A stretch of DNA of 64,000 bases from Syntrophobotulus glycolicus DSM 8271 (GCF_000190635.1 NC_015172.1:1798001-1862000); one strand, 5' to 3'; positions 25,074-34,085 are shown, numbered from the stretch's first letter. The notes: generated by a model not told the origin, from the letters alone. Program-made: numbers and translations.

Positions 25074-26208
25074 TTTCCCGCCCCCCTTTGCTGTGATACG
25101 GTATGACGAAAGAATACTGGGTACCATTACCGGCAGAGGATAGAATAGACAACTGTCCCGAATACATTTCAACTCGTTCTCTCATGCCAACCAATCCGAA
25201 ATGTTCCCCCGGATCTTTCCAAAAGTCATCCGGACTAAATCCTATTCCATCATCAATGATTTTGGCGTCAAGCCTGTCCCGTAAAAAACCAAGAGAAACT
25301 TTACACATAGTGGAAGAGGCGTGCTTAGCCACATTTGTCATGCCTTCCTGAATAATTCTGAATATCGGGATAGATAAAGAATGATTAAAATTTTTCGAAT
25401 CTCCCGTCAACTCAAGTTTTGCCTGAATCCCATACATCTTCTCATATTTAATCATATAATTCCTGACCGTTTCAATAAAATCAGTATCCTCCATATCAAT
25501 TGGCCGTAAATCAAAAATAATGCGCCTCATGTCTTTCAGATTGGAACGGACTAAATGATTTAAATCCTGAATCTCTTTTTTTACCTTTTCCTGATCGATC
25601 TCCAATAGTTTTTCGGCAATTTCCAAACGCAAAATAATATTGGCAAGGTTTTGCGCAGGCCCGTCATGAACTTCTCTGGCGATTCTCTTGCGCTCTTCAT
25701 CCTGAACCTTAATAATCCGCAAAGCGATTTCTTTGCGAACATCATTGTGATATAGAGTGTTCATATCAGAAATCCCCTGTTTTAACAGGGAAATGGCAAG
25801 GCTGACTTGATTCATCAGATTATCGGCCCGTTCAACCGTATGATCAAGATTCTTAAGAGAACGCTCCAATTCATCTCTGCGGTGTCTTAATTGGAGTTCC
25901 TTTTCCTGGATCAATTGAAGATCGATCTGGGAATTTTTTGCTTCAATATACACTTCCATCATTTGCTTTTCCGTATATCTCTTGTAATTGAGGCTGGTTT
26001 CCATAAGAACCTGTCTGAGCTGCTTTTCTTTTTTCTGCTGAGCGTCAACATTTTTAATTGTTTCCGAAATTTCCACTTTTAAATAGTCCAATTCTTTGTT
26101 TAAATGTTGAAACTCCAGCCTTGTGGTTTCCGCAATATTAAATATTTCTTCTTTTCCATTCTCAACTGCTTTTAGGGTTGCTTCGAAAGCCGCGTTTAAC
26201 CGTTCCAT
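25066..26208 (-). CDS. Cytoplasmic sensor histidine kinase, DegS-like
   Basis: A soluble kinase of 380 residues. Residues 1 to about 165 are a long coiled coil (sensor region, DegS type), with no membrane segment. The HisKA_3 phosphoacceptor His181 lies in [17 protein letters not shown], nearly the same as in DegS, followed by an HATPase_c domain with NVAKHA (N box), [12 protein letters not shown] (G1) and [11 protein letters not shown] (G2). Start chosen at ATG 26208 with GGAG 8 nt upstream; a TTG at 26226 lacks one. Its partner regulator is encoded immediately downstream. Confidence 0.92.
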   Translation of the reverse strand: MERLNAAFEATLKAVENGKEEIFNIAETTRLEFQHLNKELDYLKVEISETIKNVDAQQKKEKQLRQVLMETSLNYKRYTEKQMMEVYIEAKNSQIDLQLIQEKELQLRHRRDELERSLKNLDHTVERADNLMNQVSLAISLLKQGISDMNTLYHNDVRKEIALRIIKVQDEERKRIAREVHDGPAQNLANIILRLEIAEKLLEIDQEKVKKEIQDLNHLVRSNLKDMRRIIFDLRPIDMEDTDFIETVRNYMIKYEKMYGIQAKLELTGDSKNFNHSLSIPIFRIIQEGMTNVAKHASSTMCKVSLGFLRDRLDAKIIDDGIGFSPDDFWKDPGEHFGLVGMRERVEMYSGQLSILSSAGNGTQYSFVIPYHSKGGREND

Positions 26209-26297
26209 TTCCGACACTCCGAACAATTATTCTGAATTCCCAATAGTAATTCGACACTATTTTGCTTTTTCCTACTATACTGAAAAAATTGATCCTC

Positions 26298-26326
26298 TTG
26301 ACATAGAATAACCTGTTTGCTATGAT
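26298..26326 (+). promoter_or_regulatory. Consensus sigma-A promoter of tRNA-Pro
   Basis: TTGACA (26298-26303), 17 nt, TATGAT (26321-26326), 14 nt before the first tRNA base. This is almost the perfect housekeeping consensus, as expected for a stable RNA. Confidence 0.85.
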
Positions 26327-26340
26327 TTATTTTGACTTGA

Positions 26341-26417
26341 CGGGGCGTAGCGCAGTTTGGTAGCGTGCTTGGTTCGGGACCAAGAGGTCGCGTGTTCGAA
26401 TCACGTCGCCCCGACCA
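26341..26417 (+). tRNA. tRNA-Pro (anticodon CGG)
   Basis: A 77-nt cloverleaf including an encoded CCA end. The acceptor stem is CGGGGCG/CGCCCCG followed by ACCA, the D arm is GCGCAGTTTGGTAGCGT, the anticodon stem CTTGG/CCAAG encloses the loop TTCGGGA with anticodon CGG, and the T arm is CGTGTTCGAATCACG. It reads the proline codon CCG. Confidence 0.96.
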
Positions 26418-26444
26418 TTGAATTACAGTTCATTTGGAAGAGGA

Positions 26445-26475
26445 GAAGTTTGACTTTGTCAAACTTCATTTTCAT
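26445..26475 (+). terminator. Terminator after tRNA-Pro
   Basis: A 10-bp stem GAAGTTTGAC/GTCAAACTTC (26445-26467, loop TTT) is followed by ATTTTCAT, 27 nt past the tRNA. The T tract is interrupted, so efficiency is uncertain. It also lies in the 5' leader of the acetyltransferase gene if transcription continues. Confidence 0.65.
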
Positions 26476-26508
26476 ATTTGATAAAGTATCCGGAAAGGTG
26501 CTGAGATC

Positions 26509-27033
26509 ATGCTGAAAGGCCGGAAAACAATCATCAGGCCCTTGGAAACTGATGATTTGGATATTCTTTATACCTGGTTTAACGACGGAGAATTTTCTCA
26601 CTGGCTTACCGGCGGCTGGCCCTTGCGTACTCTTCTGCGCCGGGAGGAGATAGAAAGGGTGATCTATGACGATGATCCGCAAAGATATGCAATCCTGGAT
26701 ATTGCCGATCATTCAATGATCGGCACAATTGGTTTCGGGGAAGTCAATGTCCCTTCCAGGAACGCTTCACTCTATATTGGCATAGGAGAAAAAGACCATT
26801 GGAGTAAGGGGTATGGATCTGATGCTTTGCATAGCTTTATTGCTTTTCTGTTCAACTCCTGGAATTTACACCGTCTCACGATAAAAACATGGTCCGGCAA
26901 CAGCCGGGCTTCTTCCTGCTATCAAAAACTGGGCTTTCAACTGGAAGGCCGGCTCCGGGACGCTTATTATGTTGACGGCGCATATCAGGATGAGTTGGTC
27001 TTTGGTCTGCTCAAGGAAGAATGCAAGTTTTAA
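26509..27033 (+). CDS. GNAT family N-acetyltransferase (RimJ/RimL-type)
   Basis: A 174-residue acetyltransferase of the Acetyltransf_3 group (RimJ/RimL/SpeG-like) that uses acetyl-CoA to acetylate an N-terminal or polyamine-type amine. The fold is recognisable from the start IIRPLETDDLDIL, the acetyl-CoA loop IGIGEKDHWSKGYGSDAL (pyrophosphate-binding GYGSDAL) and the C-terminal YQKLGFQLEGRLRDAYYVDG, typical of this group. AAAGGTG precedes the ATG. It lies alone between tRNA-Pro and the riboflavin leader. The substrate cannot be told. Confidence 0.88.
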   Translation: MLKGRKTIIRPLETDDLDILYTWFNDGEFSHWLTGGWPLRTLLRREEIERVIYDDDPQRYAILDIADHSMIGTIGFGEVNVPSRNASLYIGIGEKDHWSKGYGSDALHSFIAFLFNSWNLHRLTIKTWSGNSRASSCYQKLGFQLEGRLRDAYYVDGAYQDELVFGLLKEECKF

Positions 27034-27087
27034 TTTTTTCACGGTCTCCTTTTGACTTTTTTGCCCGGACGAAGTTTTTGATTAATA

Positions 27088-27116
27088 TTGATAATATTGT
27101 ACAATTGCAGTAAAAT
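27088..27116 (+). promoter_or_regulatory. Promoter of the riboflavin operon
   Basis: TTGATA (27088-27093), 17 nt, TAAAAT (27111-27116) precede the FMN riboswitch by about 26 nt. Spacing is ideal and both hexamers are one or two bases from consensus. Confidence 0.7.
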
Positions 27117-27142
27117 ATAAATAATTGAATTAGACAATTTTA

Positions 27143-27249
27143 GTTTCTGGGGACAGGTGCAATTCCTTACCGGCGGTAAAGCCCGCAAGCCGCAAGGCCG
27201 ATTCGTTGAAATTACGAAGCCGACAGTTAAAGTCTGGATGGGAAGAAAC
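27143..27249 (+). ncRNA. FMN riboswitch (RFN element)
   Basis: The conserved core segments GGGGACAGGTGCAATTCC, ACCGGCGGTAAAGCCCGC, GCAAGGCCGATTCG, AAGCCGACAG and AGTCTGGATGGGAAGA occur in RFN order. The closing P1 stem is GTTTCT (27143-27148) with AGAAAC (27244-27249). It is followed by an intrinsic terminator 50 nt later, so FMN binding most likely ends transcription before ribD. Confidence 0.97.
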
Positions 27250-27301
27250 GTTTTCTGATGTCGTTGAACATTGGATTAATTGTTTTTGCGTCGAAAAATC
27301 C

Positions 27302-27331
27302 CTCGGAATTTAAAATTTCCGAGTTTTTTTA
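27302..27331 (+). terminator. Riboswitch-controlled terminator before ribD
   Basis: The stem CTCGGAA/TTCCGAG (27302-27308 and 27317-27323) is followed by eight T residues. It lies between the FMN aptamer and the ribD ribosome binding site and is the expected expression platform. Confidence 0.9.
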
Positions 27332-27347
27332 TTTAAGGGTGATTAAA

Positions 27348-28454
27348 ATGCAAACCGGTTTTTCTGATCAAGATAAGTTTTATATGCAAAGAGCGCTTGA
27401 TCTTGCTGAGATGGCCGAGGGCCGGACCAGCCCCAATCCCATGGTAGGCTGCCTGATCGTGAAAGATGGTCTGATTATCGGCGAAGGATACCATCAAAAG
27501 GCCGGTACTCCTCATGCTGAAGTCCACGCTTTGACCGCGGCCGGAAAGAGAGCCTCCGGAGCGGATGTCTATGTGACGTTGGAACCCTGCTCTCACTTTG
27601 GCCGGACTCCTCCCTGCTGTGACGCTTTGATTCAGGCTGGGGTGAAGCGGGTATTTGTCGCTCTTGTTGATCCCAATCCTCTTGTCCGGGGAAAAGGAAT
27701 TCAAAAAATGCGGGCTGCCGGAATTGAAGTATTTACGGGATTACTGGAAAATGAAGCGGCTAAATTGAACGAACCCTTTGTGAAAGCCATGAAAACAAAC
27801 CTGCCTTTTGTTTTGTATAAATCCGCAAGCACCGCTGACGGCAAGACAGCCTCCTGCACCGGTGATTCCCGGTGGATCACCAATGACCTCTCCCGTAAAT
27901 ATGTTCATGAGCTGCGCAACAGCTATGATGTCATTATGGTTGGCAGTAAGACCATTCTCCAAGACAATCCTCAATTAACCTGCCGGATAGCCGGAGGACG
28001 TCACCCGGTAAGACTTATTGTCGATGGCACCCTTTCCATCCCAGAAGAAGCCAGGCTTCTCTCTCTTTCCGAAGGGTCGACAATTATTGCAACTACCCGG
28101 GCGGCATCTCCGAAAAAAATAGATAAATTAAAAAAGATCAGGAACAATATTGAGGTATGGGTTTATTCCGAAGAAAGGTACGTACCGCTGAAAACGTTAA
28201 TGCAGGATATTTTAGAAAAGGGTTATCAGAGTGTTTTACTGGAAGGCGGCGGTACTTTAGCCGGACAGATGATTGCGGAAAAGCTTGTTGATAAGGTGAA
28301 TTTATTTATTGCCCCCAAGATCATCGGGCAAAGCAGCTTCTCCCCCATTTCCGGGTTTTGTATAAATTCGATGGCCGATGCCGTTATGATCAGGGAGATG
28401 GAAATGAAAGAATTTGCCGGAGATATTCTGCTTTCCGGTTATTTAAAACAATAA
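27348..28454 (+). CDS. ribD: Bifunctional diaminohydroxyphosphoribosylaminopyrimidine deaminase / 5-amino-6-(5-phosphoribosylamino)uracil reductase
   Basis: Catalyses the second and third steps of riboflavin synthesis. The deaminase half (residues 1-145) has the zinc motifs PHAEVHAL and CSHFGRTPPCCDAL; the reductase half (about 150-368) has KSASTADGKTA, GDSRWITND and LLEGGGTLAGQM of the RibD_C fold. The start is ATG 27348 with AAGGGTG upstream; the open frame extends back to 27258 across the terminator and is not used. It is the first gene of the FMN-controlled operon. Confidence 0.96.
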   Translation: MQTGFSDQDKFYMQRALDLAEMAEGRTSPNPMVGCLIVKDGLIIGEGYHQKAGTPHAEVHALTAAGKRASGADVYVTLEPCSHFGRTPPCCDALIQAGVKRVFVALVDPNPLVRGKGIQKMRAAGIEVFTGLLENEAAKLNEPFVKAMKTNLPFVLYKSASTADGKTASCTGDSRWITNDLSRKYVHELRNSYDVIMVGSKTILQDNPQLTCRIAGGRHPVRLIVDGTLSIPEEARLLSLSEGSTIIATTRAASPKKIDKLKKIRNNIEVWVYSEERYVPLKTLMQDILEKGYQSVLLEGGGTLAGQMIAEKLVDKVNLFIAPKIIGQSSFSPISGFCINSMADAVMIREMEMKEFAGDILLSGYLKQ

Positions 28455-28473
28455 AGCACGGAGGAACACGAAG

Positions 28474-29130
28474 ATGTTCACTGGCCTGATTGAAGAACTT
28501 GGTTCGATAGAAAACATTGAAATTGGCGGAGAATCAGCAGCCTTAACCGTTAACGCAACTAAAGTGCTGGAAGGTACAGTTCCGGGGGACAGCATCGCGG
28601 TCAATGGGGTTTGTCTGACTGTGACCAGGATGGGCAACAAGCTGTTTACGGTTGATGTCATGGCTGAGACCCTTCAGAAAACCGGCCTGCAAGAACTGAA
28701 ACCCATGTCCAGGGTCAATTTGGAAAGAGCCTTAAGACTGAGTTCCCGGTTAGGCGGTCATCTGGTCAGCGGACACGTTGACGGTGTCGGGACGGTGCGG
28801 TCCGTCAAACAGGTCGGTATCGCTAAAGTCTATTCGATTCAGACAACTCCGGCAATCATGCATTATTTAATCCCCAAGGGCTCGGTGGCTGTGGACGGAA
28901 TATCCCTCACAGTAGTCGAAACAGGTACGGATTACTTCACGATTTCGATTATCCCCCATACTTTCCAAAACACAACTCTCTATGATAAAAAAGCAGGCTC
29001 CAGGGTTAACCTGGAAACCGATTTGATCGGAAAATATGTCGCCAAGTTTCTTAAAACCGATGAACCGCCGGACCAGAGGGGCTCTCAAGGGATCACACTT
29101 GAACAGCTCTCCAGGTTTGGCTTTATTTAA
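28474..29130 (+). CDS. ribE: Riboflavin synthase, alpha subunit
   Basis: Dismutates two 6,7-dimethyl-8-ribityllumazine molecules into riboflavin and a pyrimidine. The protein of 218 residues is a tandem of two lumazine-binding barrels: MFTGLIEELGSI with SIAVNGVCLTVT in the first, and GGHLVSGHVDGVGTV with SVAVDGISLTVVE in the second. GGAGG precedes the ATG. It lies 19 nt after ribD in the riboflavin operon. Confidence 0.97.
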   Translation: MFTGLIEELGSIENIEIGGESAALTVNATKVLEGTVPGDSIAVNGVCLTVTRMGNKLFTVDVMAETLQKTGLQELKPMSRVNLERALRLSSRLGGHLVSGHVDGVGTVRSVKQVGIAKVYSIQTTPAIMHYLIPKGSVAVDGISLTVVETGTDYFTISIIPHTFQNTTLYDKKAGSRVNLETDLIGKYVAKFLKTDEPPDQRGSQGITLEQLSRFGFI

Positions 29131-29144
29131 AGGAGTGATATATT

Positions 29145-30362
29145 GTGGCAACCGAAAGAACTCTTTTTGACACGATTGAAGAGGCTATCGAGGAAATCAG
29201 GGATGGTAAAATGATCATTGTGGTGGATGATGAGGATCGCGAGAATGAAGGCGACCTTGTGATGGCAGCCGAAAAAGCCACACCAGAGGCAATAAACTTT
29301 ATGGCTACTTATGGACGCGGCTTGATCTGCGCTCCTCTGACGAGACAACGCATGCATGAACTGAAACTGGATCCTATGGTGGAGGAAAATACTGATCCTC
29401 ACGGAACCGCTTTCACCGTCAGTGTGGACGCTTCGACCAGCACAACCGGAATCTCAGCGTTTGAACGAGCGGCTACGATCCGGGCGCTTGTCGATTACAG
29501 GACAAACCCCGCGGATTTGCGCCGCCCCGGCCATATTTTCCCTTTGCAAGCCAAAGAAGGGGGTGTTCTGGTCCGCACCGGTCATACTGAAGGTTCCGTA
29601 GATCTGGCCCGTTTAGCGGGCTTACAGCCTGCCGGTGTCTTATGTGAAATCATGAATGATGACGGAACGATGGCCAGAATTCCTGACTTGATGGTTTTTA
29701 AAGAAAAGCACAAGCTGAAAATGATTTCCATCAAGGAGTTAATTCAATACCGCCGCCGTACAGAAAAGCTGATTGAGATGACTGAGATAATTAACTTCCC
29801 TACAGATTTCGGGATATTCAAAGCGACTGGGTACCGCAGTATTTTGGATAATAAGGAGCACCTTGCTTTAATTAAGGGGGATATCTCCGACGGCAAGCCG
29901 GTCCTGGTCAGGGTACATTCCGAATGCCTGACAGGTGATGTATTCTTCTCTCAAAGATGCGACTGCCGCGATCAGTTATCTGCGGCCTTAACGCAAATTG
30001 AACGTGAAGGGCGCGGTGTCCTGCTCTACATGCGCCAGGAAGGAAGAGGAATCGGCTTGCTGAATAAGCTCAAAGCTTACAAACTTCAGGAAGAAGGCAA
30101 AGATACCGTAGAAGCCAATATCGCTCTTGGCTTCCCTGCCGATCTGCGGGACTATGGTGTCGGGGCCCAGATTCTGGCCGATCTGGGAATTACCCAAATC
30201 AGGCTGATGACCAATAATCCCAAAAAAATCATTGGGCTTGAAGGTTATGGAATTCAGGTTGTGGAACGGGTTCCCATCGAAATGTCTGTGAAACCGGAGA
30301 ATAAAAAGTATTTATTCACCAAAAAAGCGAAAATGGGACACTATTTAACCAAAGTTCAATAG
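29145..30362 (+). CDS. ribBA: Bifunctional 3,4-dihydroxy-2-butanone-4-phosphate synthase / GTP cyclohydrolase II
   Basis: Supplies both precursors of riboflavin. The DHBP synthase half (residues 1-200) shows [18 protein letters not shown] and [16 protein letters not shown]. The GTP cyclohydrolase II half (about 205-405) shows the zinc cysteines in [17 protein letters not shown] and the [13 protein letters not shown] motif. The start is GTG 29145 with AAAGGAGTG upstream, 14 nt after ribE. Length of 405 residues is standard. Confidence 0.97.
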   Translation: MATERTLFDTIEEAIEEIRDGKMIIVVDDEDRENEGDLVMAAEKATPEAINFMATYGRGLICAPLTRQRMHELKLDPMVEENTDPHGTAFTVSVDASTSTTGISAFERAATIRALVDYRTNPADLRRPGHIFPLQAKEGGVLVRTGHTEGSVDLARLAGLQPAGVLCEIMNDDGTMARIPDLMVFKEKHKLKMISIKELIQYRRRTEKLIEMTEIINFPTDFGIFKATGYRSILDNKEHLALIKGDISDGKPVLVRVHSECLTGDVFFSQRCDCRDQLSAALTQIEREGRGVLLYMRQEGRGIGLLNKLKAYKLQEEGKDTVEANIALGFPADLRDYGVGAQILADLGITQIRLMTNNPKKIIGLEGYGIQVVERVPIEMSVKPENKKYLFTKKAKMGHYLTKVQ

Positions 30363-30410
30363 GATATTTTTCAGAAAACCTGCTCAAAATCACATGAAGG
30401 AGAGAAAAAA

Positions 30411-30875
30411 ATGATCATACATGAAGGTCATCTTTTAGCGAAGGATTTAAAATTTGCCATTGTTGCCGGACGGTTCAATGAGTTTATTACCAGCAAGCTG
30501 ATTGGCGGGGCCCTGGATGCCTTGAAAAGGCATGGCGCCGACGAAGGAAACATTGAGATGGTTTGGGTGCCGGGAGCATTTGAAATCCCTTTACTTGCGA
30601 AAAAAATAGCGGAAACAAAACGTTTTGATGCCGTCATCTGCCTGGGAGCGGTAATCAGAGGAGCTACTCCCCATTTTGAATATGTCAGCAGTGAAGTCAG
30701 CAAAGGTGTTGCTCATGTCGGACTGGAAACCGGTATCCCCGTTATTTTCGGGGTACTGACGACCGATACCATTGAACAGGCGATAGAAAGGGCCGGAACC
30801 AAAGCCGGTAATAAAGGCTTTGACGCCGCTGTCACAGCTATTGAAACCGCGGACCTGATCAGGAACCTGAAATAG
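30411..30875 (+). CDS. ribH: 6,7-dimethyl-8-ribityllumazine synthase
   Basis: Condenses 5-amino-6-ribitylaminouracil with dihydroxybutanone phosphate, the step before riboflavin synthase; the family forms pentamers or 60-mer capsids. Recognised by [47 protein letters not shown] and [19 protein letters not shown]. Length of 154 residues is standard. AAGGAGAG precedes the ATG. It closes the canonical part of the riboflavin operon. Confidence 0.97.
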   Translation: MIIHEGHLLAKDLKFAIVAGRFNEFITSKLIGGALDALKRHGADEGNIEMVWVPGAFEIPLLAKKIAETKRFDAVICLGAVIRGATPHFEYVSSEVSKGVAHVGLETGIPVIFGVLTTDTIEQAIERAGTKAGNKGFDAAVTAIETADLIRNLK

Positions 30876-30883
30876 AAAAAAGC

Positions 30884-31657
30884 ATGTCGTTCATTCAACT
30901 TAATGGGATAAATCTCAATGTGGAAATCCGGGGCGAAGGCCCTCCCCTGATCTTCATTCATGGCTTGGGCTGTGACCATACGCAATGGAACCAGGAAGCG
31001 GCCAGATTGTCCTCGGCTTTTCAAACGATCGTTTTTGATTGCCGGGGACATGGTAAATCCGATAAACCGGTTTATTATTCGCTCCATGATCATATTCAGG
31101 ATGTTCTTGCTTTAACGGACTATTTTGCTTTGCATGACATTATCCTTTACGGGTCGTCCATGGGAAGCTATATCGCCCAAGGCACGGCAATCGCCCAATC
31201 TCAAAGGATCCATAAGCTTATTCTGGTCGCGCCGAAATCAAATGGGCTGACCTCCTCCACCCAGTGGTTATTTCAGGAGCACGCCGGAGAACTGAAAACG
31301 ATGGACAAACAAGAGAAACGAATGTTTTTTTATCGACATATGGTTTACGATCCCCAGCTGCTGGTTGAACACCCGGACTTGCTCAAAAGCACCCTGACCC
31401 CTAAGCAAAAACTGGCTGCTAATAAAGCCCTGGCAGGATTTGATTTCAGAAAAGGATTGCCTGGGATCACAGCGCGGACTCTCGTGATCAGCGGCAAATA
31501 TGACGGCTTAAATCCTCCTGCCGAGGGACAAATATGCGCTTCGTTAATTCCCGATTCAACCTTTGTCGAGATGCAGTATTCCGGTCATTTGCCCATGTAT
31601 GAGGAACCCGATCTATATAGAAGTGTGATTGACCGTTTTCTTTTCCAAACAAAATGA
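30884..31657 (+). CDS. Alpha/beta hydrolase, last gene of riboflavin operon
   Basis: A 257-residue alpha/beta hydrolase. The oxyanion motif is LIFIHGLGCDHTQW, the nucleophile Ser lies in LYGSSMGSYIAQG, an acid Asp in VISGKYDGLNPP and the catalytic His in MQYSGHLPMYEEP. This is the layout of small-molecule esterases and of MenH/BioH-like hydrolases. It starts 8 nt after ribH, with no clear ribosome binding site, so it is probably translated by coupling. Its substrate is unknown; it is not a standard riboflavin gene. Confidence 0.85.
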   Translation: MSFIQLNGINLNVEIRGEGPPLIFIHGLGCDHTQWNQEAARLSSAFQTIVFDCRGHGKSDKPVYYSLHDHIQDVLALTDYFALHDIILYGSSMGSYIAQGTAIAQSQRIHKLILVAPKSNGLTSSTQWLFQEHAGELKTMDKQEKRMFFYRHMVYDPQLLVEHPDLLKSTLTPKQKLAANKALAGFDFRKGLPGITARTLVISGKYDGLNPPAEGQICASLIPDSTFVEMQYSGHLPMYEEPDLYRSVIDRFLFQTK

Positions 31658-31673
31658 AAAAACTTCTGTATGC

Positions 31674-31726
31674 AGAAACTGACCAAGCCGGTTCTTTCCA
31701 AAAAGAGACCGGCTTGGTCAGTTTCT
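31674..31726. terminator. Long-stem terminator between convergent genes
   Basis: A perfect 19-bp stem (31674-31692 with 31708-31726, 15-nt loop) follows the riboflavin operon and faces the convergent small helical-protein genes. T tracts on both sides are poor, but the stem is the only end signal for either unit. Confidence 0.7.
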
Positions 31727-31760
31727 CTGATGATTATTTCATGGTTATTTATGTTTTAGC

Positions 31761-31958
31761 CTAGGATATTCCGCCTCTTTTTTCGATCAGACGGCTGACT
31801 TTACTGTGAACCTTCCCTGCTTCATTAGCCAGCTTAAAATACTTATCCCGAAGATGCTCATCCGCCACTCTGGTAGCCAGTGTGATATAGCCTGAGGCAG
31901 CCGCGGCAACATCCTTTTCATAATCATAAAGCATATCTACATCAGTGTATTTCATCAA
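31761..31958 (-). CDS. Small ferritin-like/spore-coat-like helical protein
   Basis: A 65-residue, entirely helical protein containing YDYEKDVAAAASGYITLATRVADEHLR, cited in part, which resembles one helical hairpin of CotF/ferritin-like spore-associated proteins. The start is TTG 31958 or the next ATG; AAAGGAG lies 8-11 nt upstream. It follows a similar small gene by 15 nt. No metal-binding E-x-x-H is complete, so enzymatic function is unlikely. The spore-coat connection is family-level inference. Confidence 0.6.
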   Translation of the reverse strand: MMKYTDVDMLYDYEKDVAAAASGYITLATRVADEHLRDKYFKLANEAGKVHSKVSRLIEKRGGIS

Positions 31959-31973
31959 AATAAAGCTCCTTTC

Positions 31974-32183
31974 TTAAGACAGATCTGCCAAATGACTTCT
32001 CAAGTAACGGGTAACGCCGTCCAAGGCATCAGATTGTTCCTGGAAAAAGCTTCTTACATCTTTGTCATTGGCCAATTCGCTGTATAAACGGCACTTTTTC
32101 ATGGAAACTTCACTTTCAAGAATAGAACGCACGATCGTACCTTCATCAAATACTCTTTTCATTTCAGTCCTGTTTGTTTCCAT
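31974..32183 (-). CDS. Small ferritin-like/spore-coat-like helical protein
   Basis: A 69-residue helical protein with ILESEVSMKKCRLYSELAND, again a single helical-hairpin ferritin-like pattern. The ATG at 32183 has a perfect GGGAGG 7 nt upstream. The ribosome binding site is partly inside an inverted repeat spanning 32195-32272. Together with the following 65-residue gene it forms a two-gene unit; similar pairs of small helical proteins occur in spore-forming Clostridia. I cannot name a function. Confidence 0.65.
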   Translation of the reverse strand: METNRTEMKRVFDEGTIVRSILESEVSMKKCRLYSELANDKDVRSFFQEQSDALDGVTRYLRSHLADLS

Positions 32184-32194
32184 TGTAAAACCTC

Positions 32195-32272
32195 CCTTTA
32201 GCAGTATTTACACCTTTAAGGTTTGACAAAAATACAATTTTTATGCATTGTATTGCTTCTTTCTGCTAAAGG
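32195..32272 (-). promoter_or_regulatory. Nested inverted repeats that could mask the ribosome binding site of the small helical-protein operon
   Basis: On the minus strand CCTTTAGCAG (32272-32263) pairs with CTGCTAAAGG (32204-32195), whose last bases are the start of the AAAGGGAGG ribosome binding site. Inside lies a second hairpin, AATACAA/TTGTATT (32254-32231). Folding would hide part of the site. Confidence 0.45.
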
Positions 32273-32306
32273 TATTGAACCGGCAAATGAGTAGAATTAT
32301 CTTCCT

Positions 32307-34085
32307 TTAGAGTTTTATCCCGTATTGACTCCATCTCTGATCAACTAAACGAACGGTTTTTTCATCAGGGGTAACGACACCGGGATAAAATGGCTTCATT
32401 CTGGCATCAATGATGACCGGTCCGTGGAAGACCACCCGGTTGTCTTTGATTTCCTGTTGAGCGTAAAGATCATTTCCGGGAGAAAATCGTGTGAATACCT
32501 CCCATAAAAAAGCAGTTTGGTCCTTGATCGTTTGGACATGATCGACAATGATGATGAAAGGCCACTTCTGCAATTCCGCAGAGAATTCCGGGATGTTTGT
32601 GCTCTCCAGAATCCGTCGGGGAAGTTGTTCATCCCTTGTATAATCCCCGCCTGAAATAAGCAAGCAGCCCGGACAGAAAGAGGTTATTTCACTGATTCCC
32701 GGCAAGCCTTCCCCCTCAAATCTTTCCGGAAGCTCCCTGATGGGATGACCCAGGCCCAGCATCACTGCTTTACTGCCTTGATTAAACTTCCTGCCCGTAT
32801 AATCCAGGGTATCCATTGGCGTATCACTGATGATGAATAAATCCGACTCCGGTCGGAATCTTCGCAGTACTTCCGGCAGCAGGGTGCGGAAATTCCGCAA
32901 ATCTGTCCGGACATTAGTTAAAATCAAGAATTTAGTCAAGCTCAGCTGACCTTCCCCTAAGATCCGGAAAGCATGAATCAGGGCTTCTTTATCATAACTC
33001 TCACGGATGACGGCAGATGTCAGAGCATGAAAGCCTGTTTCGGCATATGTCCACAGGGACTCCACTCCCGGCATGACTAGAGGGAACAAAGGCGCCAATA
33101 AGGATTGCAGGTACTCTCCGATAAAATAGTCCTCCTGTCTCGGCTTCCCGACAACGGTTGCCGGATAAACAGCATTCTTGCGGTGGCGAATCGACTTGAT
33201 ATGGAAAACCGGAAAATCATGGGTCACCGAATAATAACCGTAGTGGTCGCCAAAAGGCCCTTCCGGTCGGCGGATTTTCGGTGCGACAGTTCCCGAAACG
33301 GCAAATTCAGCTTCCGCAATCAAGGGATGAGGACTAGTTCCCCGGGCGGTCAAATCAATTTTTTTCTGCATTAAAAAAGAAGCAAACAGCAATTCCGGCA
33401 CATTCTCCGGCAGCGGAGCAATAGCGGAAAGGATTAACGCCGGCGGTCCGCCGATAAATAAAGTGACAGGCAGCTCCCGGTTTTTTTGTTCGGCCAGGTG
33501 ATAATGAAAGCCCCCTCCCTTTTGGATTTGCCAGTGGATACCGGTCTGGTCAGGCGCATAGGTCTGAATCCGGTACATCCCCAGATTGTGTGATCTATTT
33601 TCCGGGTTCTCTGTATAAATCAAAGGCAAGGTGACAAAAGGACCTCCGTCATCCGGCCAGCTTGTCAGGACAGGCAGGGCGGTAATATCCGGAGGGTTCA
33701 TACTTGTCTGGGCTACCGGGGCATTGGCTAACGGAACCTTTTTTGTCCCTATTTTTGTGAGCTTAAACAAGAGATTCCTTTGCTCCCACAATACTTTTGG
33801 GGACAAAGACATCAGCTGATCGACGGACTGTACGGCTTCCCGGACGATTTTTTCCGGCTCTTGCCCTACAGCCAGATCGACCCTTGCTCTGGTGCCAAAT
33901 AAATTTGTGACAACAGGGAACTTACTCCCTTTAACTTTCTGAAAAAAAAGCACCGGCCCTTCATTTTCTATCACTCTTCGATGAATTTCGGCCAGCTCCA
34001 GATGAGGATCAACCTCTACATCAATTTCCTGAACCTGGTTGTGCCTTTTTAAAGCAGCGATAAATTCCCTCAGATTATTATGCAA
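32307..34085 (-). CDS. UbiD family prenyl-FMN-dependent decarboxylase
   Basis: About 592 residues, of the UbiD family that reversibly decarboxylates aromatic or unsaturated acids using prenylated FMN. The prFMN region NLGMYRIQ with Arg, and EGPFGDHYGYYS with the catalytic Glu, match the E-R-E catalytic network, and an upstream FPVVTNLFGTRARV motif is typical. The length fits the longer UbiD/MqnL-type members rather than 450-residue ones. No ubiX-type flavin prenyltransferase is in the window. The start is probably TTG 34085, 8 nt after AAGGGG; a GTG at 34094 overlaps that site. The substrate is unknown (menaquinone precursor or aromatic acid). Confidence 0.85.
   Translation of the reverse strand: MHNNLREFIAALKRHNQVQEIDVEVDPHLELAEIHRRVIENEGPVLFFQKVKGSKFPVVTNLFGTRARVDLAVGQEPEKIVREAVQSVDQLMSLSPKVLWEQRNLLFKLTKIGTKKVPLANAPVAQTSMNPPDITALPVLTSWPDDGGPFVTLPLIYTENPENRSHNLGMYRIQTYAPDQTGIHWQIQKGGGFHYHLAEQKNRELPVTLFIGGPPALILSAIAPLPENVPELLFASFLMQKKIDLTARGTSPHPLIAEAEFAVSGTVAPKIRRPEGPFGDHYGYYSVTHDFPVFHIKSIRHRKNAVYPATVVGKPRQEDYFIGEYLQSLLAPLFPLVMPGVESLWTYAETGFHALTSAVIRESYDKEALIHAFRILGEGQLSLTKFLILTNVRTDLRNFRTLLPEVLRRFRPESDLFIISDTPMDTLDYTGRKFNQGSKAVMLGLGHPIRELPERFEGEGLPGISEITSFCPGCLLISGGDYTRDEQLPRRILESTNIPEFSAELQKWPFIIIVDHVQTIKDQTAFLWEVFTRFSPGNDLYAQQEIKDNRVVFHGPVIIDARMKPFYPGVVTPDEKTVRLVDQRWSQYGIKL

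Noticed and set aside
27258-27347. An upstream extension of ribD starting at 27258
   Set aside because: The extension crosses the riboswitch terminator and has no ribosome binding site. The ATG at 27348 has one and fits the family start.
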